The notes beneath the pieces were generated by a model. The model was given only the letters and a program-made list of their open reading frames with translations, was not told the origin of the DNA and searched no databases. The position numbers and the translations under genes were made by a program. Positions 23,759 to 32,846 of a DNA stretch of 64,000 nt are shown here, one piece after another. The first letter of the stretch is position 1. The number at the start of each line of letters is the position of its first letter. This DNA is from Neoceratodus forsteri. Lineage: Eukaryota; Chordata; Ceratodontiformes; Ceratodontidae. Where the stretch lies: assembly GCA_016271365.2 (NCBI GenBank), contig CM028129.1, forward strand, positions 1,004,599,501 to 1,004,663,500. The letters are read 5' to 3'.

Positions 23759-24763
23759 AGTAGTATAAGTTCGTATAGCTTGTCAAATGTTAAATTTCAG
23801 CCAATCAGCCCGTGCCATGTCATTTGACAGGTGGGCGTGGTCTAAAATGGACCAATCAGAATCGTCCCTTGTTAAACTGGAAGTCCCTCCCTAAAATGTG
23901 CTAGCCCCGCCTACTTCCTTTGGAAGTGGTGTAAACTAAAACCGGTGTCCCGCCCCTTGTGTAGGAAATGGCATGCATTCAAACCCATGTCCCACCCACT
24001 TGTGCAGGAAATGACCCACAATGAAACCCTGGAAGTGACATAACACCACCATTTTGTAAGTGTCCTATGCCCCTCATGCTCATACACTCCTCGAACCCCT
24101 GCCACCCACCATTTTGTAAGCATCCTGCGCCCCTCCTTCTTGTACACTCCTCAAACCCCGGCCACCTACCATTTTGTAAGCATACTGCACCCCCTCCTTC
24201 TCGTACACTCCTCGAACTCCTGCCATCCACCATTTTGTAAGCATTCTACACCCCTCCTTCTCATACACTTCTCAAACCCCTGCCACACCATCCTGGCTGG
24301 AACCCGAGCCCCACCATGCTAGCTCAAACTCCTGTCTTCCTCCTTTCTCCCCCACCCCACCATCCTGGCTCAAACCCCTGTCCTTTTATACCACCGTGCC
24401 CCCACCTACCCCCCAAAAAATAAGTTAGGGTTTATGTAGTGTTATGTGCCCCTGCCAGCTTGGGTGTATAACTGCAGGGGCAAGTGTGTGTTTTTTTGAT
24501 TAGGATAGTTTCAGAAGGAAGTATCTAGGAGGCAACCTGATCATGCAGAGGTTTCACAGATCTGCTTGGAGACCCTGCCGAGGGAAATCCATCTGCCTGT
24601 GTGAGTACCCTTTTTCTGTTTTATAACAAGTTATAAAGTGTGTAAAACTTGTACCAAAAGGATACCTTTATGCATATGCGTGTAACATTTATAAGCTAAA
24701 ACAGGGACCTGTGTGTAAATAAGATGGTTCAACAGTTTTCTCTGGATAGCATTGCAACATGCT
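23759..24763 (+). repeat. Polinton left terminal inverted repeat
   Basis: It is inverted relative to 49,677-50,688. Both copies end internally at a GT/CA microsatellite. The outermost 100 bp contain two CCAATCAG boxes (23,802 and 23,850), which could be promoter elements. A 60-bp minisatellite lies inside (see separate entry). The inner part carries AGGTTTCACAGATCTG and ATAACAAGTTATAA, itself a small palindrome. Confidence 0.95.
24041..24290. repeat. 60-bp minisatellite inside the left TIR (4 units)
   Basis: CCATTTTGTAAG recurs at 24,049, 24,109, 24,169 and 24,230, each followed by a C-rich stretch and TACACT(C/T)CTC(G/A)AAC. The right TIR has the mirror array at the same 60-bp spacing with the same number of units. 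Confidence 0.95.

Positions 24764-24810
<47 letters not shown>
24764..24810. repeat. (GT)n microsatellite at inner edge of left TIR
   Basis: An uninterrupted GT run. The corresponding (CA)n lies at 49,606-49,676. TIR similarity stops at these runs. Confidence 0.95.
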
Positions 24811-24813
<3 letters not shown>

Positions 24814-25081
24814 CTATAGCAATCACAAACTAATCATTTTACCCCATCATGAATTAAAAGAATAAAATATATCAGATAAAAAGGAATACACATACTTATA
24901 GTTCTCCCCTCAGCTCTGTGTAGTATCAAGGAGAAGGCTGAATGAAATGTGAGTGATATTTATAATGTTTTTAATAAAGGGGTGTTGGCTACAACATATG
25001 TGCCTCTGACACATGTTACCATGTATAGTATGATGGGGTGTGGTGATGGTTTTACCAAGGGTCAGTCCATCTTACAAAGCC

Positions 25082-25089
25082 TTATATAA
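25082..25089 (+). promoter_or_regulatory. Putative TATA box of left-arm transcription unit
   Basis: TTATATAAA lies about 70 bp upstream of the first accessory start codon (25,154), in otherwise gene-free sequence (24,811-25,153). Position and sequence suit an early promoter. No experimental support is visible. Confidence 0.5.
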
Positions 25090-25153
25090 ACCCTGCATTT
25101 GAAGTCAGAAGGCACAGCTTTTTGAGAGATTCCTCAGATTCTGTTTTATAGAC

Positions 25154-26013
25154 TTGGAGCAGATTATCAAACACATCAAGAAGAAGATGGCACAGTGCAG
25201 CGCTTCTCAAGTCAACCTCCCAGCAACAGGCCAGACTGTCACACTACTGAATGAAAAGTCTGGAGATGAAAAACCAAGCAAGATGGCACAGCGCAGCACT
25301 TCTCAATTCAACCTCCCAGCAACAGGCCAGACTGTCACACCACCGAATGAAAATTCTGGAGATGAAAAACCAAGCAAGAAGATGGCTATCGGGGCCCCAC
25401 AACCCAAGCCAACGTATGTGTACTACATGAGGTGTGAAAAAGAATGTCCCACACAAGTCTTGTTGAGTGGAAAAGTGTCTGACATAAAAAATAAACTTGC
25501 TGAACAGTTTGGTGAATCAGGAAAATCCTAAATCTGGCTGTCCTTCCAAAGAGGTACCACTGCAAGACCTTGAAGAGTTTCTGGGGTGTGAATCTGATGC
25601 AGTAAAAGAAGTTACTATGAAACCCAAAACAGAGACTGACAAGACGGGTGAGCCAGAGAAGATGGGCAGTGAGAGACTGCCAAAAAAAGAATCAGAGAAA
25701 GTTGTGAAAAGGAAATCCAAGACATAGCCAAGAGGCGCCTCTGCCCAAGAGGTGGATGATGATGATAATGTAGCCACAAGCAGTCAAGCCCAGGTTAAGA
25801 AAGAGAAAGATAAGAAAAATGAAGAAGAAGAAGAAGAGAGCTGCCTTGATGAGGTAAATGTCTTTTAACAAATGTGTGAGTGGTGACATGTGTACATGGT
25901 GTAACTGAGGAGATGAGTTAGCAGTAGAACTAAATCTTACCTATAATGAGTCACTGGACCAATGCTGTTTTCTGTTTTTACTTTAATAGACTGAAGGATT
26001 TGCGATGGAGTAG
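25154..26013 (+). pseudogene. Accessory gene A: duplicated N-terminal module, acidic/Lys-rich tail, one intron
   Basis: The product is not recognised. The first frame (25,154-25,531) starts with a short helix-like leader. A 32-residue module then occurs twice in tandem (SQVNLPATGQTVT...SGDEKPSK and SQFNLPATGQTVT...SGDEKPSK, a 96-bp DNA duplication). A YVYYMRCEKECPTQVLL stretch follows. Near 25,510-25,531 the reading passes to another frame that continues the protein, so a frameshift is likely. A TAG follows at 25,725, after which the same frame runs on through an acidic DDDD and an EEEEEE tract to a splice donor, GAG|GTAAAT, at 25,854. The acceptor TTTAATAG|AC at 25,989 continues in phase for eight codons (the last being TAG), closing the gene 18 bp before gene B. 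The charged tail suggests a nuclear protein; this is inference. Confidence 0.6.
25854..25989 (+). other. Putative 136-bp spliceosomal intron of accessory gene A
   Basis: It starts GTAAATG and ends with a pyrimidine-rich tract TTTTCTGTTTTTACTTTAATAG. Removing it keeps the reading frame (phase 0) and leads to an immediate stop codon, which is where gene A would end just before gene B. Confidence 0.55.
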
Positions 26014-26031
26014 CAGTCATATTCTGACAGC

Positions 26032-26730
26032 ATGGATTCGCAACTTTCCACAAATCTACTGCTCGATTGTGTTTGCTGTGTGATAGATACAAATGTGTTT
26101 GTTAATGAGATGTGTGAGGACCAGTATAATAGAAATGCAGAGAATAATAGAATGTTTCAAAATGTCACAGAACAGGCTGTGATCACTACCCAACCTACTT
26201 CTTCTTCTTCTACTGAGATTAGACAGGGGCCCTCATGTGAAAAACCAGGCCTCGGTAGTAAACCCCCCAAAACTGACCACAATATGTATTGCAAGTACGT
26301 TATGTATCATACCATCCGTGGCATAATTGCTGCAGTGATAGAGAGGGTGATACATGCTGAATTGGTTGACGCCTGTCCCGGGTGCGAGATAGATGACCCT
26401 AATCAGAAAAATCATTCTTGTATCACCGATGGATTGATCCTTATAGAATTAAACAGAAATGTTTCTGAAGCCATATATATAGGGCAACTTATGCCTGTGA
26501 TTTTAGCAATAGCAATGAAACAACAGGGCTTAAATATGACCATCGAAACACTACAACATATCGGTCATGTTTTAAATGATGTGAAAAGAGCTGATGATCC
26601 CAAGTGGTGTATTAAAAATATGTACCACCAGACAGACAGAGAGATTAGAAGAGAGGCCACATGTCTGGTCAGCAAAGGCCCCTTTAAAAAAATTCTAAAA
26701 AGAAGTTCAGGGACCCCGTTTATATTGTAA
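26032..26730 (+). CDS. Accessory gene B: intact 232-codon protein with Cys/His cluster
   Basis: The frame is open from an ATG 18 bp after gene A. The first 80 residues are polar and probably disordered (TSSSST run). From about residue 84, alternating hydrophobic residues suggest helices (TIRGIIAAVIERVIHAELV). A cluster follows, C-P-G-C-E-I-D-D-P-N-Q-K-N-H-S-C (residues about 118-133), whose C-x2-C ... H-x-C spacing could bind zinc. The C-terminus is basic (KGPFKKILKRSSGTPF). I associate the C-x2-C...P-x-Q-x2-H-x-C pattern with uncharacterised Polinton-linked vertebrate proteins, but from memory only. It lies in the early accessory block rather than the virion cluster, so a regulatory or host-interaction role is a guess. 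It is the only accessory gene here that is fully open. Confidence 0.6.
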   Translation: MDSQLSTNLLLDCVCCVIDTNVFVNEMCEDQYNRNAENNRMFQNVTEQAVITTQPTSSSSTEIRQGPSCEKPGLGSKPPKTDHNMYCKYVMYHTIRGIIAAVIERVIHAELVDACPGCEIDDPNQKNHSCITDGLILIELNRNVSEAIYIGQLMPVILAIAMKQQGLNMTIETLQHIGHVLNDVKRADDPKWCIKNMYHQTDREIRREATCLVSKGPFKKILKRSSGTPFIL

Positions 26731-26802
26731 AAACCATTACCCACCCAAATTAATATGTGTAAACATTTCAGTACCAAAAAGTGTCATATTTTATTTTACA
26801 GA

Positions 26803-27262
26803 TAATCATGCAGGATGCAAGTACAGAAAGATTCCAAAGACTTATGTATCTGATCCTAAGCCATTAATGCCATCCATCACTATTTGGTTCACCTCAATAT
26901 GACATTTGCCTTTGTGAGATACATGCAGCCTCTGAACTGATGATGTGTGCCCTTCCAGAAGTATGGGAGGATACAGATAAATATATAAATTAATTGGTGT
27001 TGCCACTTGTAGAAAATGTTAAAGTATTTGCTGGTATATTCATGGAAGACAATGAATGTCTTTGTGGACTTTATATCATGATCATTATAGTCATGTGTAC
27101 TATAAAGCAGAAAAAACCTTGTGATATTGTACGTGTTGTTAAACTGGCTTCTCTGCTTGCTGAAATGATTCACTGGTCAAAAAAGGTCCCTTTAAAAAAA
27201 ATGTTATAAGGAAATTTGGGAACCCTGTTTATGTTGTTAAAAAAATGTACCCCCCCAAAAAA
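26803..27262 (+). pseudogene. Accessory gene C: decayed paralogue sharing gene B's 3' end
   Basis: A splice-acceptor-like TTTTATTTTACAG precedes the segment. Fragments such as CLCEIHAASELMMCALPEVWED and LPLVENVKVFAGIFMEDN lie in changing frames. The last 80 bp match the end of gene B: one frame reads KGPFKKNVIRKFGNPVYVV against gene B's KGPFKKILKRSSGTPF. This implies a duplicated gene or exon. Stops and at least one frameshift disrupt it. The family is unknown. Confidence 0.5.
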
Positions 27263-27380
27263 ACTGTTACTTGTTACCATTTTAATATTGTTCATGTTGT
27301 TACCCTGGCTTTTTCCACCTGCTAAACCACACCATGCAGTGAGAGATCACTAAAACATAGTGCTGTATGTTTTTTTCCAG

Positions 27381-27674
27381 GGTATACCACGATGGGAATC
27401 ACCCTGTCAGTGCGTCCAGAGGCTTATTTACCAACTAGTCAGACACAGAACTAAACAACCTGGTTTAAATCTACCTACAGGACAAGCACCATCTGTACTT
27501 TTAGAGACATGCCAAGGTCTTTTTGATGGTCTCCCAGAAGGACCCCAAAAGGAAACTATGGATTATTTTAAGGATGAGGGTGCTACTCTTGAGGAAGCAA
27601 TGTATAAAATTGCTATAGAGTTTATGCATAATCCTTATGATGTGGTTTTATCTGTACCGCTGTTGAATTTTTAG
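27381..27674 (+). CDS. Accessory ORF D, unassigned (about 98 codons after a splice-acceptor-like site)
   Basis: The open frame follows a strong acceptor-like sequence (TGTTTTTTTCCAG at 27,368-27,380), so the true coding part probably starts at GGTATACC rather than at an initiator codon. It contains LIYQLVRHRTKQ and DYFKDEGATLEEAMYKIA, a helical, acidic/basic pattern without a domain I know. It may be an exon of a spliced accessory transcript together with genes B and C. Confidence 0.4.
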   Translation, partial: GIPRWESPCQCVQRLIYQLVRHRTKQPGLNLPTGQAPSVLLETCQGLFDGLPEGPQKETMDYFKDEGATLEEAMYKIAIEFMHNPYDVVLSVPLLNF

Positions 27675-27805
27675 TGTTTAGTCTGCAGAACGGGGGGTCT
27701 GAGTCTGTCATCTTATATTTTGCTTCTTTCATCGCTTTTGTTGTGCTTCATAAATCACATTTAGCATATGATTTTCCTAAATAGTGTATTATAATGCACT
27801 TTCAG

Positions 27806-28168
27806 ATGGAACATACTGGCATGCTGCCAATATTCTAGGCAGTCTTGATGTCTACAATGTACCTTGTGATAAAGGACATTTTAAAGGAACCTGTATACTT
27901 TGGAAAGCAGCCTGCATTAAATGTCTGCTCTGAAGATGCTGCTGCTTCACTGGCAGAAAACACACTGTCTATGATTAAAGCATTGCCTCACTTTATATGG
28001 AGACTCTATATTGAAGTAATGGAAAAAATTAACCGTAGAGCATTATGTAAGGTGAATGACATTGTAGATGTAACAGATTTTCTTAAAAATCAGGCTAATT
28101 ATTTTGAGTGGTGTATGGCATATGTGTGTATGTATTGTGCCGCCTCATCACTAAGGGGAAGTGGATGA
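27806..28168 (+). pseudogene. Accessory ORF E, unassigned, one early stop
   Basis: An ATG lies directly after an acceptor-like TTTCAG (27,800-27,805). Ten codons later there is an in-frame TAG (27,836), beyond which the frame stays open to 28,168. The protein is predicted helical (SLAENTLSMIKALPHFIWRL, DFLKNQANYFEWCMAYV) with several cysteines. I cannot name a family. It closes the accessory block. An AATAAA at 28,375-28,380 could end its transcript. Confidence 0.45.
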
Positions 28169-28374
28169 TGCCCATGCTTGTGTAAAACATGCAGCTCAAA
28201 AGTTACTGTCTCTGTGTATTGTAAAACATGTAAAACTGGAAGAGTAGAAAACAAGATATGATGTAATCATTGCATGCTTGCCATGTGTTATGCCTTTTGT
28301 AGGTAGCAGCTATATGCATTAGTTTATATATATAAAGTAAACCTTCCAATACTGCTATGACATGTGTATTTATA

Positions 28375-28380
28375 AATAAA
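28375..28380 (+). terminator. Putative polyadenylation signal of accessory block
   Basis: AATAAA within TATAAATAAAATATAA lies 207 bp after accessory ORF E and before the integrase gene. The rest of 28,169-28,500 has no other supported feature. Confidence 0.4.
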
Positions 28381-28504
28381 ATATAATCATGCATTGCACT
28401 TTGTGGTTGTCATAGTGTTTTTAAAAGAATAGAAAGAGCACATGCTTTATTTTACTGGTGACAAGAGTTTTGCTAGCTAACAGATGTATCAGGGGTTGAT
28501 GAAA

Positions 28505-29595
28505 GAAGCTGTATGATGACCTGCTCCAGAATATATATTTTAATGCAAAAAACTGGGTAGTTTCACAGGGGTGACTCAGCTGTACAAGGCTGCAAAAAAA
28601 AAACTTGATAAAGATGTCACTAGGAAAGGTGTTGCAGAATGGCTTACGAAGCAGGACGCCTATTCATTACACAAAGTAGCCAGAGTCTTATTTAAGAGAA
28701 ATCCCATCATTGTTTCTGACATAGACAGACAATGGCAAGCTGATTTAGTGGATATGAGTCAATATGCAAAGTACAATAATGGGTTTAAGTACATACTGAC
28801 GTGCATTGATGTGCTGTCCAAGTATGCCTTGGTAGTGACTTTAAAAGACAAATCAGGCAAGGCAGTGATGCAAGCCTTTAAAACTATTTTTGAAAGTGGA
28901 TGCACACCTCAGACATTGCAGACTGATCAGGGTAAAGACTTTTTAAATGCCTCCTTAAAGAACCTATTAAAACAAAATAAAATACACCATTTTGTGATGA
29001 ATAATGAAGTTAAGGCCAGCACTGTAGAAAGATTTAATAGGACACGGAAGTCACGCATGTGGCGTTACTTTACAGCCCAGAATACTTGGAAATATACAGA
29101 TGTGTTGTCAGACTTGGTGCACAACTATAACCATACTTATCACAGAAGCATTAAACACAGGCCTGTGGATGTTAACCCTTCCAATGCCCTGGGTGTATGG
29201 AAGATCCTCTATGGTAATACTGTTCTTGGCAAAAAACAAAAGGGTACCCTTCAGAAAGATGATCACGCGAGACTATCTAAGCTAAAAGGGGTGTTTGAAA
29301 AAGGATATGAACAGATGTACACAGATGAGATATTTATTGTGATGGAGATCTTAAAGACACAGAGGCCCACCTATAAGCTAAAAGGCTATTGGGGGAAGAC
29401 TTCAAAGGTACTTCTTATGCTGAGGAGTTGCAAAAAATTGAACCAAATGAGGACCGTGTGTATAGGGTGCAGAAAATCCTGGCAGAGAAAAAGCATGGCA
29501 TTTAAACTTGGTATCTGGTAAAGTGGAGAGGGTGGCCCGATAAACTTAATAGTTGGGTTGAGGCAACACAGGTTCAGTACATTAGAAGCAGATAA
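28505..29595 (+). pseudogene. INT: Polinton integrase (RVE core plus chromodomain), frameshifted
   Basis: This is a retroviral-type DDE integrase that would insert the element's linear DNA into the host genome. The long frame (28,571-29,521) holds the catalytic core. The first Asp is in WQADLVDM, the second in LQTDQGKDF and the Glu in STVERFNRT, followed by YNHTYHRSIKHRP typical of Polinton integrases. Upstream, YFNAKN-type N-terminal sequence is in a neighbouring frame, with the change falling in a GGGG run at about 28,568. Near 29,390 another frameshift moves the C-terminal chromodomain (YRVQKIL ... YLVKWRGWP, about 29,455-29,550) to a different frame, and a TAA lies at about 29,503. The core residues survive, but the gene cannot make a full protein. 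It ends 8 nt before the penton gene. Confidence 0.93.
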
Positions 29596-29603
29596 GGCTT
29601 AAA

Positions 29604-30389
29604 ATGCTGAAAAATGTTTTTTATATCACCTTGCCCAGCAACACCTCGCACAACATTTTCCCCAAAAATACTACATCCACTTTTACAGTAAAGTTACCAC
29701 AAACGCCTGAACTACCTGGTGAATAGGAAGTGGGCTTAGCAGAAATTCAGTACCCTCATACCTGAGACAATGTGCCTGCACAGAAAAACAGGTTCAGTAT
29801 GCTCTATCAGCCTCTAAGCATAGTCCACAGTAAAACACCACCAACTGGACCCTTTACTGAGTCAGTAGCATTTAAAATTCCATCGGGCTATTATCCTAAC
29901 ATGGCTGGTGTTATTACTCAAATTAATAAAAGCATATTTGAAGTAAATGAACTGTCAGTGGTTTTGGAACAACAAGCCGTCGGGAGAGAAATAAGCATTG
30001 ACAGTGACATCAAATGCATTTTGTTTATGCACGAGTAGTTACAGTACCTTTTGGGTTTTAGCAGACTCGAGGTAGGTGTAGGAAAGACTCTAACAAAGAA
30101 CCCTACAGATATTAATGGGGGCTTTTACACATTATATATCTACACTGACATTATCACGCATGAAATAGTGGGTGACAGTCTAGTGCCTTTGCTGAGATGC
30201 GCACCCATCAGGGGCCAAGACAATGAGATGGTGACCATGACCTACGATAAACCCCATTATCAAACAGTCAGTAAACATCAGATCGATACAGTCACTACTA
30301 AAATAAAGAATGATCAAAATGAACCTGTACCATTTCGATTTGGAAAGGTGATTGTGAAGTTGTATTTTGGCCCCCAGAGAGTGCTTTGA
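29604..30389 (+). pseudogene. mCP: Penton-like minor capsid protein, three in-frame stops
   Basis: This single-jelly-roll protein would form the capsid vertices. One reading frame runs from ATG 29,604 to TGA 30,387 (262 codons) without frameshifts. It is cut by TAG 29,724, TGA 29,763 and TAG 30,036. The opening FYITLPSNTSHNIFPKN, the AEIQYPHT block and the closing FRFGKVIVKLYF are characteristic of the Polinton penton family. By comparison with the family, the first two stops fall at conserved tryptophan positions, so they probably arose by single-base changes. It lies 8 nt after the integrase and 13 nt before the next gene, within the virion-protein row. Confidence 0.9.
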
Positions 30390-30402
30390 AATTTAAACAA
30401 GG

Positions 30403-30879
30403 ATGATGATCGTTCAACATTATGGGGACCCTGCCTTGTACAGAAGCTATTACAAGGCACAGGCAGAATATGGTCTGCACGGCTTTCATGGGCTTCCTAC
30501 TATGTATGGTTCTGGTATAGGTAGGATATTTTGTAGTCTGTTCAGAAAAGCAGTTCCATTTTTAAGAAGGGGGTTTGAAATTGCAAAATCACATCTACAG
30601 ACAGCTGCTAAAAATGTTGCAAAGGATGTTGTGGATCATGTGACTAGTGCTGTCACTCAAAAGATGTCACGGGGTGATAAGCCTACTTAGGGTGGTTCAG
30701 CGCTGATTGTATTCAAGAGAGGTAAAAAGAGAAAGCACAGAGTACACCCTTCGCTTCTCATCAGACGTCACGGCTACTTTAAAAGAGGTGTTTCAAAATG
30801 CAAAACTTCACATAAAAGAAAGCATTCAAAGGCAAAAAGATCTTCAAGGGGTAATAAAAAAAGCAGAGACCTGTTCTAA
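30403..30879 (+). pseudogene. Small basic virion-associated protein (adenovirus pX/pVI-like position), one stop
   Basis: The N-terminal part is Gly/Tyr-rich (LHGFHGLPTMYGSGIGRIF). It is followed by an amphipathic or membrane-active stretch (SLFRKAVPFLRRGFEIAK). After an in-frame TAG at 30,688 the same frame continues into a strongly basic tail (FKRGKKRKHR, KRKHSKAKRSS) that ends at TAA 30,877. This arrangement, between penton and major capsid genes, matches the small Polinton protein likened to adenoviral minor core/membrane-lytic proteins. The role is inferred from position and composition. Without the tail the protein would lose its likely DNA-binding part. Confidence 0.75.
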
Positions 30880-30887
30880 AAAAAAAC

Positions 30888-31929
30888 ATGGCTTTCGTGC
30901 ACTGTGGTTCTGAAGAATGCACAAAATCAGAACTTGACTTGTTTGCCATTTCTCCCACACAGACAAGCGTTGAAAAAAGCATTTATGTAGAGATACCCTC
31001 TCTGACTGCCCTTTCAGAAAACTCATTGATTTAATTTTATATAGCAGGGAATGGTGAAGACTATTTGGATCTAAACAACATGCTTCTTTACCTGGGTTGC
31101 AAAATCACTGAAGCAGATGGTAGTGATACACCTGCAGCGGCCAAAGTGGGCCTTATAAACTACCCAGTGGCCACCATTTTCAGTTAGCTGGATGCAACTG
31201 TCGGTGATCGGTTCATCAGTCAGAGCAATATCTGGTACCCCTACAGAGCTGTCATAGAATCTGTGCTGAACTTCAGTAAAGAGACCCTTTCTACCCAATT
31301 TACCACAGGGTTATTTTACAAAGACACCCCGGGGAAACATGAAATCACAGACAGAGACAGTGACAATGTAGGTTTTAATAAAAGAAGCTCCTTCACACAT
31401 CTCAGTAGAGGGGTAGAGCTGCTGGGACACTTGCACACAGACTTGTTTTTTCAAGAGAAACTGATGCTGAATGGTGTGGATATTAAAATTAAACTGGCAC
31501 GTAACAGGGACAACTTTTGCCTGATGAGTGGAGATGCTGATCCTTATAAGCTAAAAGTCATGGCCGACTCTCTATTTGTCAAAAGTGTTAAAGTGACCCC
31601 TGGTGTTCGTCTGGGACACTCAGAAGCCCTGCTGACTTCCAATGCTAAATACCCTATAGGCAGAGTGGGAATGAAAGTGTTCAGCCTCCCTGCAAGCAGC
31701 AGGGTCTGCAACCAAGATAATTTGTTTTTGGGACAGTTACCAAAAATGATGGTCATGGGATTCTTTGACAATGATGCTTTTAGCGGTCCCTACACTAAAA
31801 TCCCCTTTAACTTTAAACATTATAACATTAATTTTGTGGCTCTATATCCGGACGGTGAACAAATCCCCGCTAAACCTCTGCAGCCTGATTTTAGAAATGG
31901 GAATGCTGTGAGAGAATATTTTAGGACTA
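30888..31929 (+). pseudogene. MCP: Major capsid protein (double jelly roll), N-terminal and central part
   Basis: The gene starts 8 nt after the basic-protein gene with AFVHCGSEECTKSELDLF, the hallmark N-terminus of Polinton hexon-like capsid proteins. The frame is constant but has TAA at 31,032 and TAG at 31,185. From 31,263 it is open through SNIWYPYRAVIESVLNF, ELLGHLHTDLFFQEKLM and VRLGHSEALLTSNAKYPIGR to REYF. An internally deleted LINE interrupts it there (about 31,930-33,104). The C-terminal part resumes at about 33,105. The protein would build the icosahedral capsid; its presence is why Polintons are regarded as potential viruses. The copy is inactive. Confidence 0.93.
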
Positions 31930-32846
31930 AGGAAGCCTCCCCCACCCAAAAAGCACCAGTTCCACAACCACTGCCTCAGAGGTTGCCATGTGTGAAGAGC
32001 AGATGGACCACAGTAGGTTCTGGAAGGGTGAGGGTGGTGGAACAGAGGCGTAGCCCCCGAGTTGTACCTCTACACAAATCATATGTCAGTCTGGCAAATC
32101 AAGGTTCCTCTATGATGACACCCTCAGTGGAGACCAAGAAGAATGCTGGGGACATCCACAAGGGAGACCCTCAAAAGAGTGGCAAGGGACACCACAGGGG
32201 AAAGAAACAGCTTCTGATAGGGGACTCAATTGTTAGGGGTGTAGATCTGGGGAAGGGAGAGGAGAGAGAAGTATGGTGCCTGCCTGGTGCCATGGCTTGG
32301 AGGGACAGGAAGCAAATCCTCAGGATTACAGAAGCAGCATCACAGGAGAGGGAACTAGATATCATTGCCCACCTTGGGACAAATGACCTAGCTAGGCATG
32401 AGATCAGTGCAGTGCAGGATGAATTTGTGGAGTTGGGGAGGGGCCTCAGACAGGTATCAAGCACGTTAACCTTCTCAGAGGTGCTGCCAGTCTATGGCAG
32501 GGGTGAGGCTAGGGTACTGCACACCATGCAGTTTAATGAATGGTTGCAAAACTGGTGCAGAGCACAGGGCTTTGGCTTCATTGGGGACTGGGGGTCCACC
32601 TGGAGAGTTGAAGGTTTATACTGGCATGATGGTCTGCATCTGTCCAGGAAGGGCCCATATGAAGAGAGACTGAGAGAGCTTAATATGTATGCCCTTGATG
32701 AAAAGAGGGACGGGAACATGATAGAAACTTTTAAGTACCTCAGGGGAATCTACAAAGTCCAGGAGGGTAGCATCTTTCAGAAAAAGAGATGGGTAAGAAC
32801 AAGGGGGCACAATTTAAAGTTAGAGGGGTGTATGGCTCAGGGGTAA
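31263..32846 (+). CDS. Chimeric open frame: capsid core fused to LINE SGNH esterase domain
   Basis: This is the longest open frame of the window (527 codons). Codons 1-222 are the Polinton capsid protein after its last stop. From about codon 223 it continues without interruption into the inserted LINE. The LINE part carries the GDS, GTND and DGLHLS signature blocks of SGNH hydrolases (as in CR1-type ORF1 proteins) and a short tail from the LINE ORF2 C-terminus. No promoter or initiator arrangement argues for expression of this fusion. It is most simply an accident of insertion in the same frame. Confidence 0.75.
   Translation: MLNFSKETLSTQFTTGLFYKDTPGKHEITDRDSDNVGFNKRSSFTHLSRGVELLGHLHTDLFFQEKLMLNGVDIKIKLARNRDNFCLMSGDADPYKLKVMADSLFVKSVKVTPGVRLGHSEALLTSNAKYPIGRVGMKVFSLPASSRVCNQDNLFLGQLPKMMVMGFFDNDAFSGPYTKIPFNFKHYNINFVALYPDGEQIPAKPLQPDFRNGNAVREYFRTKEASPTQKAPVPQPLPQRLPCVKSRWTTVGSGRVRVVEQRRSPRVVPLHKSYVSLANQGSSMMTPSVETKKNAGDIHKGDPQKSGKGHHRGKKQLLIGDSIVRGVDLGKGEEREVWCLPGAMAWRDRKQILRITEAASQERELDIIAHLGTNDLARHEISAVQDEFVELGRGLRQVSSTLTFSEVLPVYGRGEARVLHTMQFNEWLQNWCRAQGFGFIGDWGSTWRVEGLYWHDGLHLSRKGPYEERLRELNMYALDEKRDGNMIETFKYLRGIYKVQEGSIFQKKRWVRTRGHNLKLEGCMAQG

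Noticed and set aside
24041..24290. Regularly spaced repeats considered as a CRISPR-like array
   Set aside because: The units are contiguous minisatellite copies without unique spacers, in a eukaryotic transposon.
23911..24322. Open frames inside the left TIR with repeated peptides
   Set aside because: They are translations of the 60-bp minisatellite, whose unit length is divisible by three and lacks stops. The mirrored frames at 50,027-50,432 are the same artefact.
27845..28168. Accessory ORF E (and gene C) as a Bcl-2-like anti-apoptotic protein
   Set aside because: Helical content and a loosely BH1-like stretch suggested it, but the core BH1 residues are not present. The similarity is too weak to claim without structure prediction.
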